From the NCBI RefSeq assembly GCF_000003815.2, contig NC_049986.1, forward strand, positions 15,339,569 through 15,403,568: DNA of 64,000 nt, given 5' to 3'. The translations under genes were made by a program, and so were the position numbers. A model generated the notes under the pieces. That model did no database searches. It was not told the DNA's origin and saw only the letters and a list, made by a program, of their open reading frames with translations. Of the stretch, positions 14,201 to 25,631 are shown piece after piece. The stretch is from Branchiostoma floridae (lineage: Eukaryota > Chordata > Leptocardii > Amphioxiformes > Branchiostomatidae). Position 1 is the stretch's first letter. Each line of letters starts with the position of its first letter.

Positions 14201-17200
14201 GACTTTTTTGGCACAAGTAGAAAAGTTGCATTACATTTTGCCTACTTGTACAGATTTTGTAGCTCGTTTTCGACAGGTTTCTTTTTGCATGGGATGTGTT
14301 TGAGTCTTTTCTGATGTAATCCACCTATATCTGATTACATTACCAAGGAAACAGACTATTGTATTCATTTGTAGCTGGGAAATTCCCAGGGGCTGCGAGG
14401 GGTCTTTTGTTGTTCTGTTTGGTTCTCATGAGATGGCTCAGAAACTACCTGTTCTCTGTTTGGTCCAATTATATTCTTGATAGCTTGTAAGGTCAATTTC
14501 TGTACCACTTGGAAAATGTGCATCATTAGAAAAGATGAAAATCTGCGAAGTGAAACAAAAAAGTTTGTAATTCCTTTTAGAATTTGTTCAGGTAGTTGTT
14601 AAACCATTTTACAAAAGATACATGTGCAACTGACTTGACAAATGTTTTGACTATGTCCTCAACAATTATACTAGGCTTGTTTTGGTTTTGTTTTAACGGT
14701 CAGTTTTCTCTCCACCAGGAAATCTTGGTGCGGCAGGCGCCGGTACCCCCGACCGTACCGCTCTTGCGCAGACCCGCCCCAGAGCCCATCCGCTTTGCCA
14801 TTCCTACAGGAGATGACGATGAAGGGAATGAAGAGGAAAGTGACGAGGAACTCAAAAGGTGACATGGTAGAACTGCAGATGGTGAAAGACTTACATGTAC
14901 TAGTACTCCAAATTGTCTTCAACTTGGATGAGGGGTGGGGTTTGCAAGGAAAATGTAGAAGTGTTTGCTAACATCCCTGTTGTTGTTGATTCCTGTTATC
15001 TTCAAATAGCTCATAATAGATTTTAATCAAGATGTCAGTTCTTAGTAAAAGGCTATTTATATTATTACTCGCGATTTAGAAGCTTGATACAGTTATTTCA
15101 TTGATACATCCTTATAGGATAGCCTTTCCTGTGGTAAATCAATTACACAAAGCAGGAAATTTCTATTCAGGTGGGCAAAATCCCTGAGTTGTCTACAAAC
15201 AGTTCCCACCCTAGATTAACAGATTAATCAGGAACTAATTCATGATGTTAATTTGCATACCCAATTAACAGCTTCCTCTGGGAAAACTTTTTGCAAACAC
15301 AGCATTAATCCCCCTGATTGTGAGATAAAAGGGACAAAAAAGCTGTAATTGCATTGACAAACAACAATGAACAACACAAACAAGATGTGTGCACACAAAC
15401 AAAGTGTAAGTGTACAAAGTTCAGTTATCAGTGAGAACAAATGTTTTTTCGTTCTACTGCATAAAAAAGGCGTTTAAATAAGTCTGATTGTAAAGGACAT
15501 TACAACAAAGGCAATGTGCTTTTTTTTTAGAAGTTGTACAATGTGATGTCCATGTACCACTTTTGAAATGAATTTTTGAATCCTTGTAAATTGTGTATAA
15601 TGGGCAAGAGGAGGCCTTTTCTGTATGAGACATTTTAGTATAGCTCTTGCCTTTGGTTATCCCATGTTCCAGTTTGTTGAGGGGCTGTGTTCATTCACGG
15701 CCGCCCTGCTCTGCAACAATATTTCATCAGTGGTGAACTCCAAAATCTACTGGTGAAATGTAGTTGCGTAGGAGGCCGGCCACTGTCAACAGGGGGAACG
15801 TACAGAATCAATGGTTTTCTAGATGTCAGAGCTTTAAAACTCCGATGTACAGGAAAATGCTGGTCACATTAGATTTTGAAAGTCACTTTCTTGACTTGAG
15901 ACCGAGGATGGCAATCATCATCATCATGGACAATTCTATCATGCTTTAATGTGTACAATTCAACCTTTTCTGAAAATGTGTGAAAAAGATCTTCATGCTA
16001 ATTATACTATCATGCATTTTTCATCTTTCATGAGAAGGGCGAAATAGCAGCGTTCTAGATTATGATGTTGTTTTTTTTATTTCTGTGAGAAATGGTCTGA
16101 TCTAAAAGTCAGATTCCAGTTTCTTTTTGTCTTTCCAAATTGAATGTGATCAGTGTAACTGTATAGTGCACAAAAAAGGTTTAAGTATTGGGAAAAAGGC
16201 TTATGACAGTTATAACAGTGAATTTTGTTTAAAATGTGAAACCAGTGCAGTGTTATGGTTTGGTCATTTGTGAGGGGGAGCTACACAGAGACCTTCAGCT
16301 GCTTCATGTTGGGCTCTGTTGTGGACAACCCTTTTCACTTGTGGCTCAGAGACAGACGTCTGGGCCACTGTGGTCACCAATGACCAAATCTACTACCAAC
16401 AGATTTAAACTGGAGAAGGCGGCAGATGAAATATGCACTAGTGGAGTATGATGTGAACTCGAAAAAAGCGTTTGGGTAGGCTTATCTTTCAAGCTTACTA
16501 CTTTGAATGAAGCAGAGGAACAAAGATCTTGTGTATCCTGTAGTTTGATAATTACTGAAGTATCTGTTTGGCCCAGCGACAGCATAACCAACACGCAATA
16601 TATCTTCCAGGCGGGGAGCTTTGTTTAGGTACAGGTAGAGGTACCTGTACCTAAACCTCTGTACCAGCACCTCTACCTGTACCTGATGTTATGTTTAGTT
16701 AGGCAGCCCTATTGTGTACCCTGCAGTTTGATGATAACTGAAGTAGCCTTTTAGCTACCAATTTTCCAATGTTTATGGAGCTAGGCAACAGGGAGAAGGC
16801 CTTAGGGTTAAACAGACATGCACCTGCTGTAATTGCCCCCTCTTGCAATGAATATAAGAACTGCATGTACTAAAGTATTGTGCCTTTACTGACAGATGTG
16901 TGCCTCAAGCAGAGCAAACCTTTCAGTGTGCCACCTGCATTGTTTTTTGCTAATGCAGCATGACTTAAGCAGGCCTTTTGTTCCTTGGAAAAATGCCATT
17001 CCTTGCTTTGTCTCGTTTTTTATTTCAAACTGCTTTGATTGAGCAGAAGGCTTAAATTTGCTTCAGAACTGAAGAAGAATCAATGATTCATGTTTTAATG
17101 TTTTTAAAGTGTTACAATAAAGTTGGTACGGAGTAGGAGACCAGAGCTTTGGTCCGCATGCTTGAATGAAACAATTACCTTTTACACTGTTATTATACAG

Positions 17201-20200
17201 AGACAATACAAGGACCAGGGAGCTATCAAAGGATGTGGACATTGTCAGCATCACCAGCAATACTTCCTCCCCTAGACTGCTCCCCTCAACCTCTACAACG
17301 CTACACGCACAAGGAACAGAAGAACCACCAAATGTTGCAAGAAAGTTGAACGTCACTATTGACGAGGGTCAAAATGTACTGATAAACATTACACCTAGAA
17401 ATGTTGCATCCAGTACCTCAGAGCCTCCTAGCAGACGCCCCAAAAGTGCAACGGTCGATCGTAAGCCGTCCCCTGACACGAGTCTACAGTCTCTACAAGA
17501 AGAGCTAGGGCTCACGGTGAAAGACGACAAACAGAAAACAGTATCTCCTAGAGGAGTACGATCTTCGGTTAAGTCTCCGAGGTTGGTTAAGCGCAGGGTG
17601 AAGTCTGCAAAGGCAAGGCTTGAGGTAAGGACAGTTTCTGTAGAATATGGTGAGGAAAGAGATGAAGACAAAGAGGAGAAAGATGAAGAGCAAATCACAG
17701 CCGAAAATGAGGTCAAGAAGAGGAGAAGGAGAAGACCCGACGATGTTGAAACCATGGTGTCTCGAATCTCTATGTCCGACTCAGAGGAGCACCAGGCACA
17801 GATTGTTGCAAACGAGGGCAAAACAGAAAGTAGAAGACCACAAGTCAGTTCTGTCAAACCCAACAGAAACTACTACCAACTGTCTCTACAGCAAGGGAAG
17901 GACTACAGCGAAAAGTACAAGACTGTGAAAACAATCGAGTTTGCAGATGGCGGGCCATCAGAAACAAAGACGAAGACACTCATCAGTGTGACAGAGAGAC
18001 CGGAAGGTGTCAGATCAGGAGCTTGGGAAGTGGGTGCTGGGGAGGGGAAAGAAAACCACCTTGGCATCAAGAGACCGGTGTCTGCCCAAAGGGTACGATG
18101 TTTTGCACATGTAGCTCATCAGCACCTCCTACCTACTCATGTAGAAACTACAGCAACATCCTTGGTCTTTGTTCTGGAACATAACAAAATAAAAGAATTT
18201 CATTGTCTCCTTTGTATCTTTCTTTTTGTTCTGTCTAGTAGGCTCCTGTTCTCTTTTATTTATAGTAGCACAATATGTGTATGGAGTGCTCTAAGGCCTT
18301 GTAACTCTGGGCTTTATGTATTTAGGTTGTGACCAGGCCACCACCAAGGCCAGAGTGTCGCCAAGGCTACTATGCAGACATGGACAAGCCTCAACTAGAA
18401 CCAACAGAACAGGCAGTGCATGTAGATCCAGAGCTGCAACGGAGCCCCTCTGCACTACAGCAGGCCATGACATTGGTATGGGACATCCTTTGGTCCTACT
18501 TTGTAAACATCCCTCATTCATTTGTTTTTGTGAGAAACGTCCTTTAAAAGAGCTTTGCAATAGTTGTGTAAAAGTTTCTTTATTTGGATAGCATATCTGT
18601 CAGTGCTTGCATGTGATTCTGCATTTGAATTAAACTCATTGTCTTCATTACTATCCAAGTCTCGCCAGAGGATGGAAACTAAAATACGGGTATTTAAGCT
18701 TAGTCAATGTCTTCTGGGAGTCTCGTACACAACCACCTGATTAGACCTGTTTAGATGTGTATAAGATTCTCTTCATCATCAAAAAGTGACACGCCTGTAG
18801 TTCATTAGGTTCTTTTCGAACTAAAAGTGAAGTAGTGGACACTGCTTTTCCAATCACTTATCACAGGATATAAAGAAGTTGTAGATATCTTACTTTTTTT
18901 GGTAAATCACAACTTATATTACATGTATGACGTGTAATTCTGGTCCAATGGTGCTCATTGAGAGATCCTGATGTATCACGGAGCAGCTTTTTTTAGATTT
19001 TCTTTGTAGTAACTTGCAGGTAAGGTTGGAGGCACCCCTTTATATAGATCTAACTCTTTGGCAGGATCTATGAAATAAGAAAAAAATCTATGAAAGTACT
19101 CGTAATGGCATAAATCAAAGCTTACAGTGGCTTTTATGTCCATTTTATTTAACAGCATCAGAAACCTCCCAGACCCCACTCGGCCAAGGTTCCTTGTAAC
19201 AGACATGGAGGTCTAGCTAAGAGTCCCAGGAAACATTCCCACCGGAGACCCAGGTCTGCAACAGTAGGCAGCACGGTAAGAGTAACTACATTCAAGTTAA
19301 ACTGAAAAACGTTTGCGCTGTTGAATACCCCCAGCAAGGTGTTCTTTCATACATGCATACACACTACTCAGACCATGCATAGATTGTCACTGGTGTATAT
19401 GCATATACTTTGGCCAGAGAAAAAGGATTTAGGGCCCCCTTGCAGCTTTCTTCCAGACTGGAGCATACTTTGAAACTACAGATAACAAGCATGTTGATTT
19501 AGCATTAGAAGTTTTTTTGAACCTTGTTTTTATCTGTATTTCATGCCAGAGATCTGTTCTTCAGTTGCCAAATTATTTCTGTTGCAACAAACAAACTGAT
19601 GATGATTTACCTTATGTAACTTTTATATATTCTGAAGACAATAGGACTCATTGGCATGGTAATTATGAAATTGTCTGCATTGAACAGCTGTGGCTGCATG
19701 CACTTAGGTTGTCCCGAAGGCCCTTTAGTTGGACAGGTGTTCGTGTAAGGACTGACGACATGTGTTATTTATTATGTCTACATGCCCAACCATAGGGACA
19801 GTGCACTGAAAACTTCAAGTATATTCCTCTTGAGTAGGGTTATTTCTCCACTGTTGGTGGTATCATTTTAACAACTCCTACCAGTATAAGACTAGTCAGC
19901 GTTGTTGAACGTTTTTGGGGTGATTCAAATTAAAATTCATTGCCGTCTATGAAACAGGGTACGAAGAAGGAAGAGAAGGCTGCAAGCCGGGCTCTGGTGC
20001 CAGCGGCGCCCAAACCAAGTGTGGCAGAACTGAGAAGGAACAGAGCAGCGGTGAAGGCCCTGAAGGCTGGCACCCTGTGTAAGGAGAAGGCTTACATCGC
20101 GCCGTCCCCTCCGGTACAGGCCGTGAAGCCCATCATCAGGAAAACCAGGAGGAAGGACAGCTCCAGCTCTGACGAGGAACTGGTGGAGAAAATGTTACTG

Positions 20201-21789
20201 GCCAGACAGGAAGATGTAAATGTAAGAGTTGTTGTTAATATATACTTGGAATCATTTTTTTTTCAGAAATTCAATTCATGGCAACATGTACGTGTAGGAA
20301 ATACTGTAAATGTATTTAAGTTCGCGGGGATTTAATTTTGCAGTAGCGGGAAAAGGGACTTTTCGCGGTGGATTTAAGTTCGTGGTAACACCATACACTG
20401 CAGTCTAATACCATAATAGAAAAATTCTCGCGGTGGCTTTAAGTTCGCGGTGAAGTGGTCACCGCAAAACCGCGTACATTTCTGCATTTACAGTATATGT
20501 TTTTAAACTGAATGCATGGATTGTTCTCCTGTCTCTGAACCCCTATTCCAATGTTTGTACAAAGTATTAAAGGCTAGGTAGGGGATTACTAAACAAGATC
20601 CATCAACCTGAACTTGAATATTAGAAAACTGGAGGAGACTGCAATCAAAATACTTTTTCATGGTCCCATGTCACTGATTTGTAGTGTAGTCCAGGGTATA
20701 CAAAATGTATATGTAGTTTGGAAAACATTCTGTTTGTGATGAACAAAAAGCTAAACAGAGCATTATTGTTGTACATCCCTACAGGGGACTGACACTCCTC
20801 GCACTGCAGAGTGTAGGGACATCTATGACAGACTGCAGGAGAAGGGCGTGGTTGTTTCCATGGACACCATCAAGAAGTAAGCAATGCCTTTGTTTGAAAA
20901 TTTGTGGAAAAAAATGGTCTGTTTTTAGATTTTTTCATATCAGTACTTAGATGTTTGAGAAAATTATTTGATTGTATTCTGATTTCTTGAAAATGTGATT
21001 CTTGTTACCCTGGGTTTTGTATTGGGTAAAGAAGGAGTATAGGTATCATTACATTTCCAATAGGGGCTTGCAATTGTAATTTAATACCTGCTCTTCTTTC
21101 GTGTTCAGAGGATTGATTCCACCAGAAGAGAAAACCTTCTCAGAGTGCTCATCCAAGCTCCCTACCAACTCCACTTCAAGGTAGGATGGGCAAAGTATTT
21201 GCTTATGCATCTAACTAAACCTGGTTGCTACTTTGGGTTTGGAAAAACACTAGCAGGTTTTAAGGGAACTGAAGTTTGTTGCTGTTAGGCATTAACTTAG
21301 GCTTTATTGGATGGTCTTTCAAATGATGTTGAACAGTTCTAAACATGCATACTGAAGAGCATGGAAGATGAACATGAACATTTTTATGACCAGTATGGTT
21401 AAGGAAATTACTTTTAAGTGATCATAATTTTGTCCTTTATTATGGAGATAAGTCAAAAGAAGAGCAGTGAACTAATTATTTGGAAACTTGCTATTTACTG
21501 TGTTGAATTGCAGTCCATGACTTGAAACTAGTTTCAAATGTGTAGATCAGTTTTTTAATGTCAAAGTATTCCTCCCCTTATCAGTCTCCTGAGCAGTCCT
21601 GAAGTCTGGCTTAGCACAGAGTTTAAAAGGCTGCGATTGGCTGAGAAAGCTGTGGAGCTGGCCAATGAGAGACTGGCACAGCAGCAGAGGGAAGAGAGAG
21701 GGGAAACTGACAAGGCAAAGGCGAAGAAAAAGAAGAAGGCACCAAGTAGCAACAAGAAGAAACACAAGAGATCAGCCACTACAAGCTGA
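2213..21789 (+). CDS. Unrecognised basic, proline-rich protein, possibly ciliary (13 exons)
   Basis: I do not recognise the family. Exons: 2213-2266, 9662-9870, 10633-10796, 11683-11859, 12444-12601, 14719-14858, 17201-18092, 18326-18475, 19156-19275, 19958-20221, 20785-20876, 21109-21180, 21585-21789. All have AG acceptors and GT donors, and all phases agree, giving about 898 residues. There is no signal peptide or membrane helix. The N-terminal half is rich in P, R, Q and S. Residues ~290-299 are acidic. The large exon encodes a charged, mostly disordered stretch. Short motifs RPKSA, RPVSA, RPHSA and RPRSA occur at ~380, 592, 654 and 679. A DSSSSDEE acidic patch is near 760, and the last ~40 residues are lysine-rich after a helical segment. 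Repeated R-P-x-S-A motifs and the upstream X-box make a ciliary or microtubule protein my best guess. The start is uncertain because of the 7.4-kb first intron; extra small exons could lie in it. Confidence 0.75.
4820..4989. mobile_element. TTAA-flanked MITE (piggyBac-like)
   Basis: 27-base ends at 4820-4846 and 4963-4989 are inverted copies with one mismatch, and both outer ends are TTAA, the piggyBac target site. Internal stems (GCTCAGTACA pairing with TGTACTGAGC) let the whole 170-base element fold back. There is no open reading frame, so it is non-autonomous. Confidence 0.75.
8921..9003. repeat. Nested inverted repeat
   Basis: Outer arms CACATTTGACAT (8921-8932) and ATGTCAAATGTG (8992-9003) are perfect. 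Inside is a second perfect 11-base hairpin, TAAATGACACC with GGTGTCATTTA (8946-8968). It looks like the core of a fold-back MITE; the outer ends and target duplication were not defined. Confidence 0.6.
16623..16684. repeat. Alternative overlapping hairpins
   Basis: The left segment beginning at 16623 can pair either with 16642-16655 (14 bases, GTTTAGGTACAGGT arm) or, from 16627, with 16669-16684 (16 bases, AGGTACAGGTAGAGGT arm). Both pairings are perfect and mutually exclusive. It lies in an intron of the 2213-21789 gene. Confidence 0.6.
20302..20495. mobile_element. TA-flanked MITE, copy A
   Basis: Ends TACTGTAAATGTA and TGCATTTACAGTA are inverted repeats with one mismatch, consistent with a Tc1/mariner-type TA target. 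The body has repeated 'aagttcgcgg' and 'gcggtg' phrases in both orientations. It is homologous to copy B at 28445-28673, sharing internal phrases such as the 'gcggtagcgggaaaa' and 'ggacttttc' stretches. It lies in the intron after exon 10 of the first gene. Confidence 0.75.
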
Positions 21790-22276
21790 AGGGTTGTCAA
21801 ACGTTCCTAAACAAGAAGTAGTGAACAAATACATCTATGACAAGGGAAATAGCTAGAACTGTGGTATGTTACGGATTGTAACAGAACGGTTACTGGTTTG
21901 AACTGATAAACTTGAAAGTTCATGAAAGACCTTTCAGTTTATCAGTGTTGCCATTTAGAAAGTAGGTCCCCACTGCAGGCTCTGTGTCTGTTGCCATTCT
22001 AGTACATGCTTTTGTTAGTGAATACGTACTGTCTAGCATATATGTTGCAAAAAAACAGGTGAAAAAGTAACAATTTTTCTTTTCCTGTCAGATAGTGTAA
22101 TGTGGCTTTCCACCAACTGCTTTTGAAAGCTCTGAGTCGGTCACTAAATATTATTGACAACAATATGACATAATTAGCCCCAAAATGTCAGTATTGAAAT
22201 GCAGACAGCAAGGCTTGCCATAGAGGCATTAGATATTACTGGATCTGTATGCATATGGTAATCTAGTTACCTACAC

Positions 22277-22300
22277 CAAGGAGGTGATATAACCTCCTTG
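22277..22300. repeat. 24-bp palindromic repeat, copy 1
   Basis: Arms CAAGGAGGT and ACCTCCTTG flank a 6-base centre. The exact reverse complement of the whole 24-mer occurs at 27935-27958, and a half copy (ATATAACCTCCTTGG) is at about 60518. It is a dispersed palindromic repeat of unknown origin. Confidence 0.65.
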
Positions 22301-22399
22301 CCTACACAATATGTCATATATAGTAAGCAAAGTATACAACTGTTGCAGTTTTCTACATATCATGTTATCTTCTCAGTTAACCAGTATTGAATTGTTCTG

Positions 22400-22560
22400 C
22401 CAGTTCATTCTAGTGACGCTGAAGAGGAGTGGTGGATGTTGTCCTTCGAAACGTCCAAAAGTAAATTGACGTTATTTATCTAGTTGTAGAGATTGAATTG
22501 TATATGAATATCGTTTACCTGGATGTCTAACCTTCATAAAGGAACCAGTATTATGATTTT
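22400..22560 (+). repeat. Possible retroelement 3' tail
   Basis: The stretch with 'gctgaagaggagtggtgga' followed by 'cgaaacgtcc' resembles the 3' ends of Penelope-like or RTE-type elements (…GAAGAG…CGAAACGTC…). Only that motif supports the call. It lies in the 3' flank of the first gene, 600 bases after its stop codon. Confidence 0.3.
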
Positions 22561-22986
22561 GAGCTTTATTTTACTTCTCTTAGCAGCCCAAGGCTGTCCC
22601 TTCTGTGTGAAGCTCTTACTTAGTCTTAGAGTCTCTTTAAATCATAAAGATGCAATATGCTGAGCCAAAATTGTTGTCACTAGAAAGAGATGTACACTTT
22701 TGTTGTTGTTGACTCCGTGCTTGTGAATTCTTCTTTAGAAGTGATGCCACCCCTGAGGGGTTGAGGTAGAGTTGTACAAATTTGTCAATTAAAAGTCATT
22801 TTTTGTAGAACAAGCTATAACTTATGGAATTAAACACAAATAGTTTTATTTTCGTATGTATGTGATTTACTTACATTCTTTAGTGTGTCACTTGCATGAC
22901 CAAGATACTGTGAACCTGTATATGAACTGTATATGTAGTGGCCAACACTACAAGATTAGAGTACATGGTTGCAGTTACAGAAGACT

Positions 22987-22992
22987 AATAAA
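22987..22992 (+). other. Poly(A) signal candidate
   Basis: AATAAA, about 1.2 kb after the stop at 21789; the first canonical signal I noticed downstream of that gene. A later AATAAA lies at 24425-24430. Confidence 0.4.
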
Positions 22993-23499
22993 ACAGAAAG
23001 GAAGGCACTGAAATGTATGCACTTGTACTTGTCACCTCTTTGCAATCCACCCTTAATTAAGATAAAGCTAAAGAGCACCTATGTAAGATGAGTGGGTCAA
23101 CACATTTGAATCAAGTTATTATCAACTCCTCCTGAAGTGTATTTCAACAAGGAGCTTGATTTCAGCAATAACTTAATAAGCAATGAAACTTTTAATCCAA
23201 TACAAAATATTTTTGTGCACCGTTGTTACGTTAGCCTTTAGACTGAACCTCTGACTTTACTTTGGCTATCTAGTAATTTTATGTACATGATGATGCTGAT
23301 ATCTGGTGTATTCTGCCAGCCAGTAGGTACCCAATGTGCTGAGTAATGAGGCACCACAGCAGAAGTTGAGTAGTGTGTACAAGACTCCGTGGGTGACTAA
23401 GAATTAGTGGAAGTTGGACAAATAAGACGGATAGTTTACCAGAAGTGTTGGCTTGTATCAGTTGCTTGTACAATGAGGTCAGCTAAGACCCTTAGCTTA

Positions 23500-24990
23500 C
23501 AAGATCTCTTAATTACCAGTGCCGCCTCGTTTAAAATGCGAAAATTTCCTTTATACAAATCCCTTCTTTCAACCTCCTTGCTTTAAACTATTCTAGATTT
23601 GTTTTTCCCTACTAGAGTCTAGAATAGACACTCTTCTTGTGTTTTGGAAACTTTATCACATATCACAAACCGTCACATACAGCATTAGAAAACAGTTTGT
23701 TTCAGTTTATGATTTAGTACAGTTTGATACAAGTTCTTAGTGGCCTTGGCCTGGGCAAGGTGGCCTGGGGCATGGATTTGCAACAAATAGATTTTCGCGT
23801 GTGTCTGTGCAAACCAGTTGGACCAGGGGGGCCGATAGTGAATTAATGAATGACCTTTGTCCTCATGGGTCCGTCCATTCTATTGTAACAGGTAAGACAG
23901 CTGTATGCTAATCAGAACTGCATATCAAAGCTCTCACTCCTTCGAGGTATAAAGAGGGCGATATAAGAGATTACTAGTGTGCGAAAGAATATGTAGAAAC
24001 CGAACATCTACAGCAGTGGAAGAAAAAACACATTTTATTCCCAAGGGTTCATTTAACCAAACGGAAATAATCACGTTGTATAGAGAAGTCAGAAAGAAAT
24101 GCTCCAACTTTACCACATTCACAGACGAACAAAAAGCAAGACGAACAAAGTCACAGTTCCCACAAATTGCAGGAAAATTGAGCTTTTCGTCTTCCCCTGC
24201 TTCCAAAAAAGAAGTCCGACCCAACCTGTTAAGATATAGCCAATACTCAGTAGTCTTTTTTATTGACAATTACCTTTTCCCAATGAGATTTCAACCTCCT
24301 TGTGTTTACTATAAAAAGTGACTTCATTGTCACATGTACATCGTATGTCCCTCGTGTTTCAACAAGGGGGTTGGTCTTTACCATGTTTAATACGTAATAG
24401 TTAGTCTCCGGGCATGAACTTGCAAATAAACTTTCTCATTCTTTCCTGTGCTTTTGTTCCAGCTTTTATAATGATGTACTGTAATTAAAGGTTTCGCGCT
24501 GAATATTTAAAATCGCCATCGGCATATTTGAATTACGTGTAATGCTAATTTGATGAAATCACCTTGAATAACCATATTAAAACAAGTCGGGTATACATGA
24601 ATTTGCAAATTTCAAGTGTTGTTTTATCGTATTTATCAAGGATATCAAGGAGGATATATTTTATCATAATTTTTTTAATACTGTATTTACCAATGTGTTA
24701 CACTTTATAAATACAGAAGTCCTCACATTTGTTTCAAACTCCACAAGCGCAAGCTAGATTTTGACACTTCAATTTCAAATACTGCAGAACGGACGGATAT
24801 GCTAAATCAGAAAAGAGGAATGAAAAATGATTAAAAGTAACTCTAAGTCATTTTTTAATTTCATACTCCAACTGGCTAGAGTTTGGGGACACCAAAAGTT
24901 AAATAATCAATGGCTTTAAAAAAATCTTTTTAAACATCCCTGTAAGTTTTGAATGGGCTCGCCCGCCATGACTGCGCATTCATTGACCTT
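23500..24990. other. AT-rich intergenic region
   Basis: No supported gene. An octamer-like ATGCTAAT (23905-23912) and a TATAAAG (23948-23954) precede a 114-codon open frame at 23977-24321 on the plus strand, a promoter-like arrangement. The predicted peptide has no recognisable domain, and the opposite strand is open over the same stretch, so I do not call it a gene. Confidence 0.45.
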
Positions 24991-24998
24991 CCCCAGCA

Positions 24999-25016
24999 CA
25001 CGTGCTCAATTTGCAT
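24999..25016 (+). promoter_or_regulatory. E-box and octamer upstream of RRM gene
   Basis: CACGTG (24999-25004) is followed directly by ATTTGCAT (25009-25016), a perfect octamer, about 80 bases before the start codon at 25095. No TATA box was seen. These are motif matches in a plausible promoter position. Confidence 0.45.
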
Positions 25017-25094
25017 ATTCACAGTCCGGCGTTTTCAGGGCTTGGGCGATTTCAGATTTTTCCTGGCGCTGAACTGAAATAGCCGTGCTTCAAT

Positions 25095-25631
25095 ATGGTC
25101 GACAGGACGAAACTCTATGTCGGTGGGCTGGATTTCAGGATGACTGAAGACGATGTGTACACGGCCTTCAGCGACCACGGACAGATCGTCGACTGCAAGC
25201 TCATCACAGACAGGGAAACGGGGAAGTCGCGTGGGTTCGCCTTCGTCACGTTTTCCGATGAAGACAGCGCTGCCCGCGCCGAGAAGGCTTTGGATCAGAC
25301 GGAACTCGGGACGCGGGTAATCAACGTCAGCGTGGCCAAGCCCCAGGGCGAGCGGAGAGGAGGAGGCGGTGGAGGAGGCTACAGAGGCCGAGGTGGAGGC
25401 GGCTACGGCGGTGGAGGAGGCTACAGAGGCCGAGGTGGAGGCGGCTACGGCGGTAGCTATGGCGGCGGCGGTGGCTATGGCGGCGGCGGCGGCGGTTATG
25501 GCGGCGGCGGCGGCAGCTATGGCGGGGGTGGCTATGGAGGTGGTTCGTACGGAGGCGGTGGTGGCAGCTACGGCGGTGGCGGAAACTACAGCCAACAGCA
25601 GCAGTACGACCAAGGCTACGGCGGTTACTAG
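25095..25631 (+). CDS. Glycine-rich RRM protein, CIRBP/RBM3-like
   Basis: A single-exon 178-residue RNA-binding protein. One RRM fills residues ~5-83, with RNP2 as LYVGGL and RNP1 as KSRGFAFVTF, both with the aromatic residues that stack on RNA. From ~90 to the end is a Gly-rich tail: RGG/YRGRGGG blocks, then many GGY/GGS repeats, closing with Q and GYGGY. This is the layout of cold-inducible RNA-binding proteins and plant GRPs, which act as nuclear and cytoplasmic RNA chaperones during stress. The ATG has a purine at -3 and no upstream in-frame alternative is needed. Vertebrate CIRBP and RBM3 genes have introns; this CDS has none, so it may be a retrocopy that stayed open or a lineage-specific single-exon gene. 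The promoter-like motifs argue it is expressed. The GC-rich repeats make other frames open; those are shadows. Confidence 0.9.
   Translation: MVDRTKLYVGGLDFRMTEDDVYTAFSDHGQIVDCKLITDRETGKSRGFAFVTFSDEDSAARAEKALDQTELGTRVINVSVAKPQGERRGGGGGGGYRGRGGGGYGGGGGYRGRGGGGYGGSYGGGGGYGGGGGGYGGGGGSYGGGGYGGGSYGGGGGSYGGGGNYSQQQQYDQGYGGY

Noticed and set aside
17369..17863. 164-codon Ser/Leu-rich frame on the minus strand
   Set aside because: Complement of the charged large exon of the 2213-21789 gene; no splice or start support.
23977..24321. 114-codon frame after a TATA-like box
   Set aside because: No homology signal, AT-rich composition, and the opposite strand is open too. Listed only in the intergenic note.
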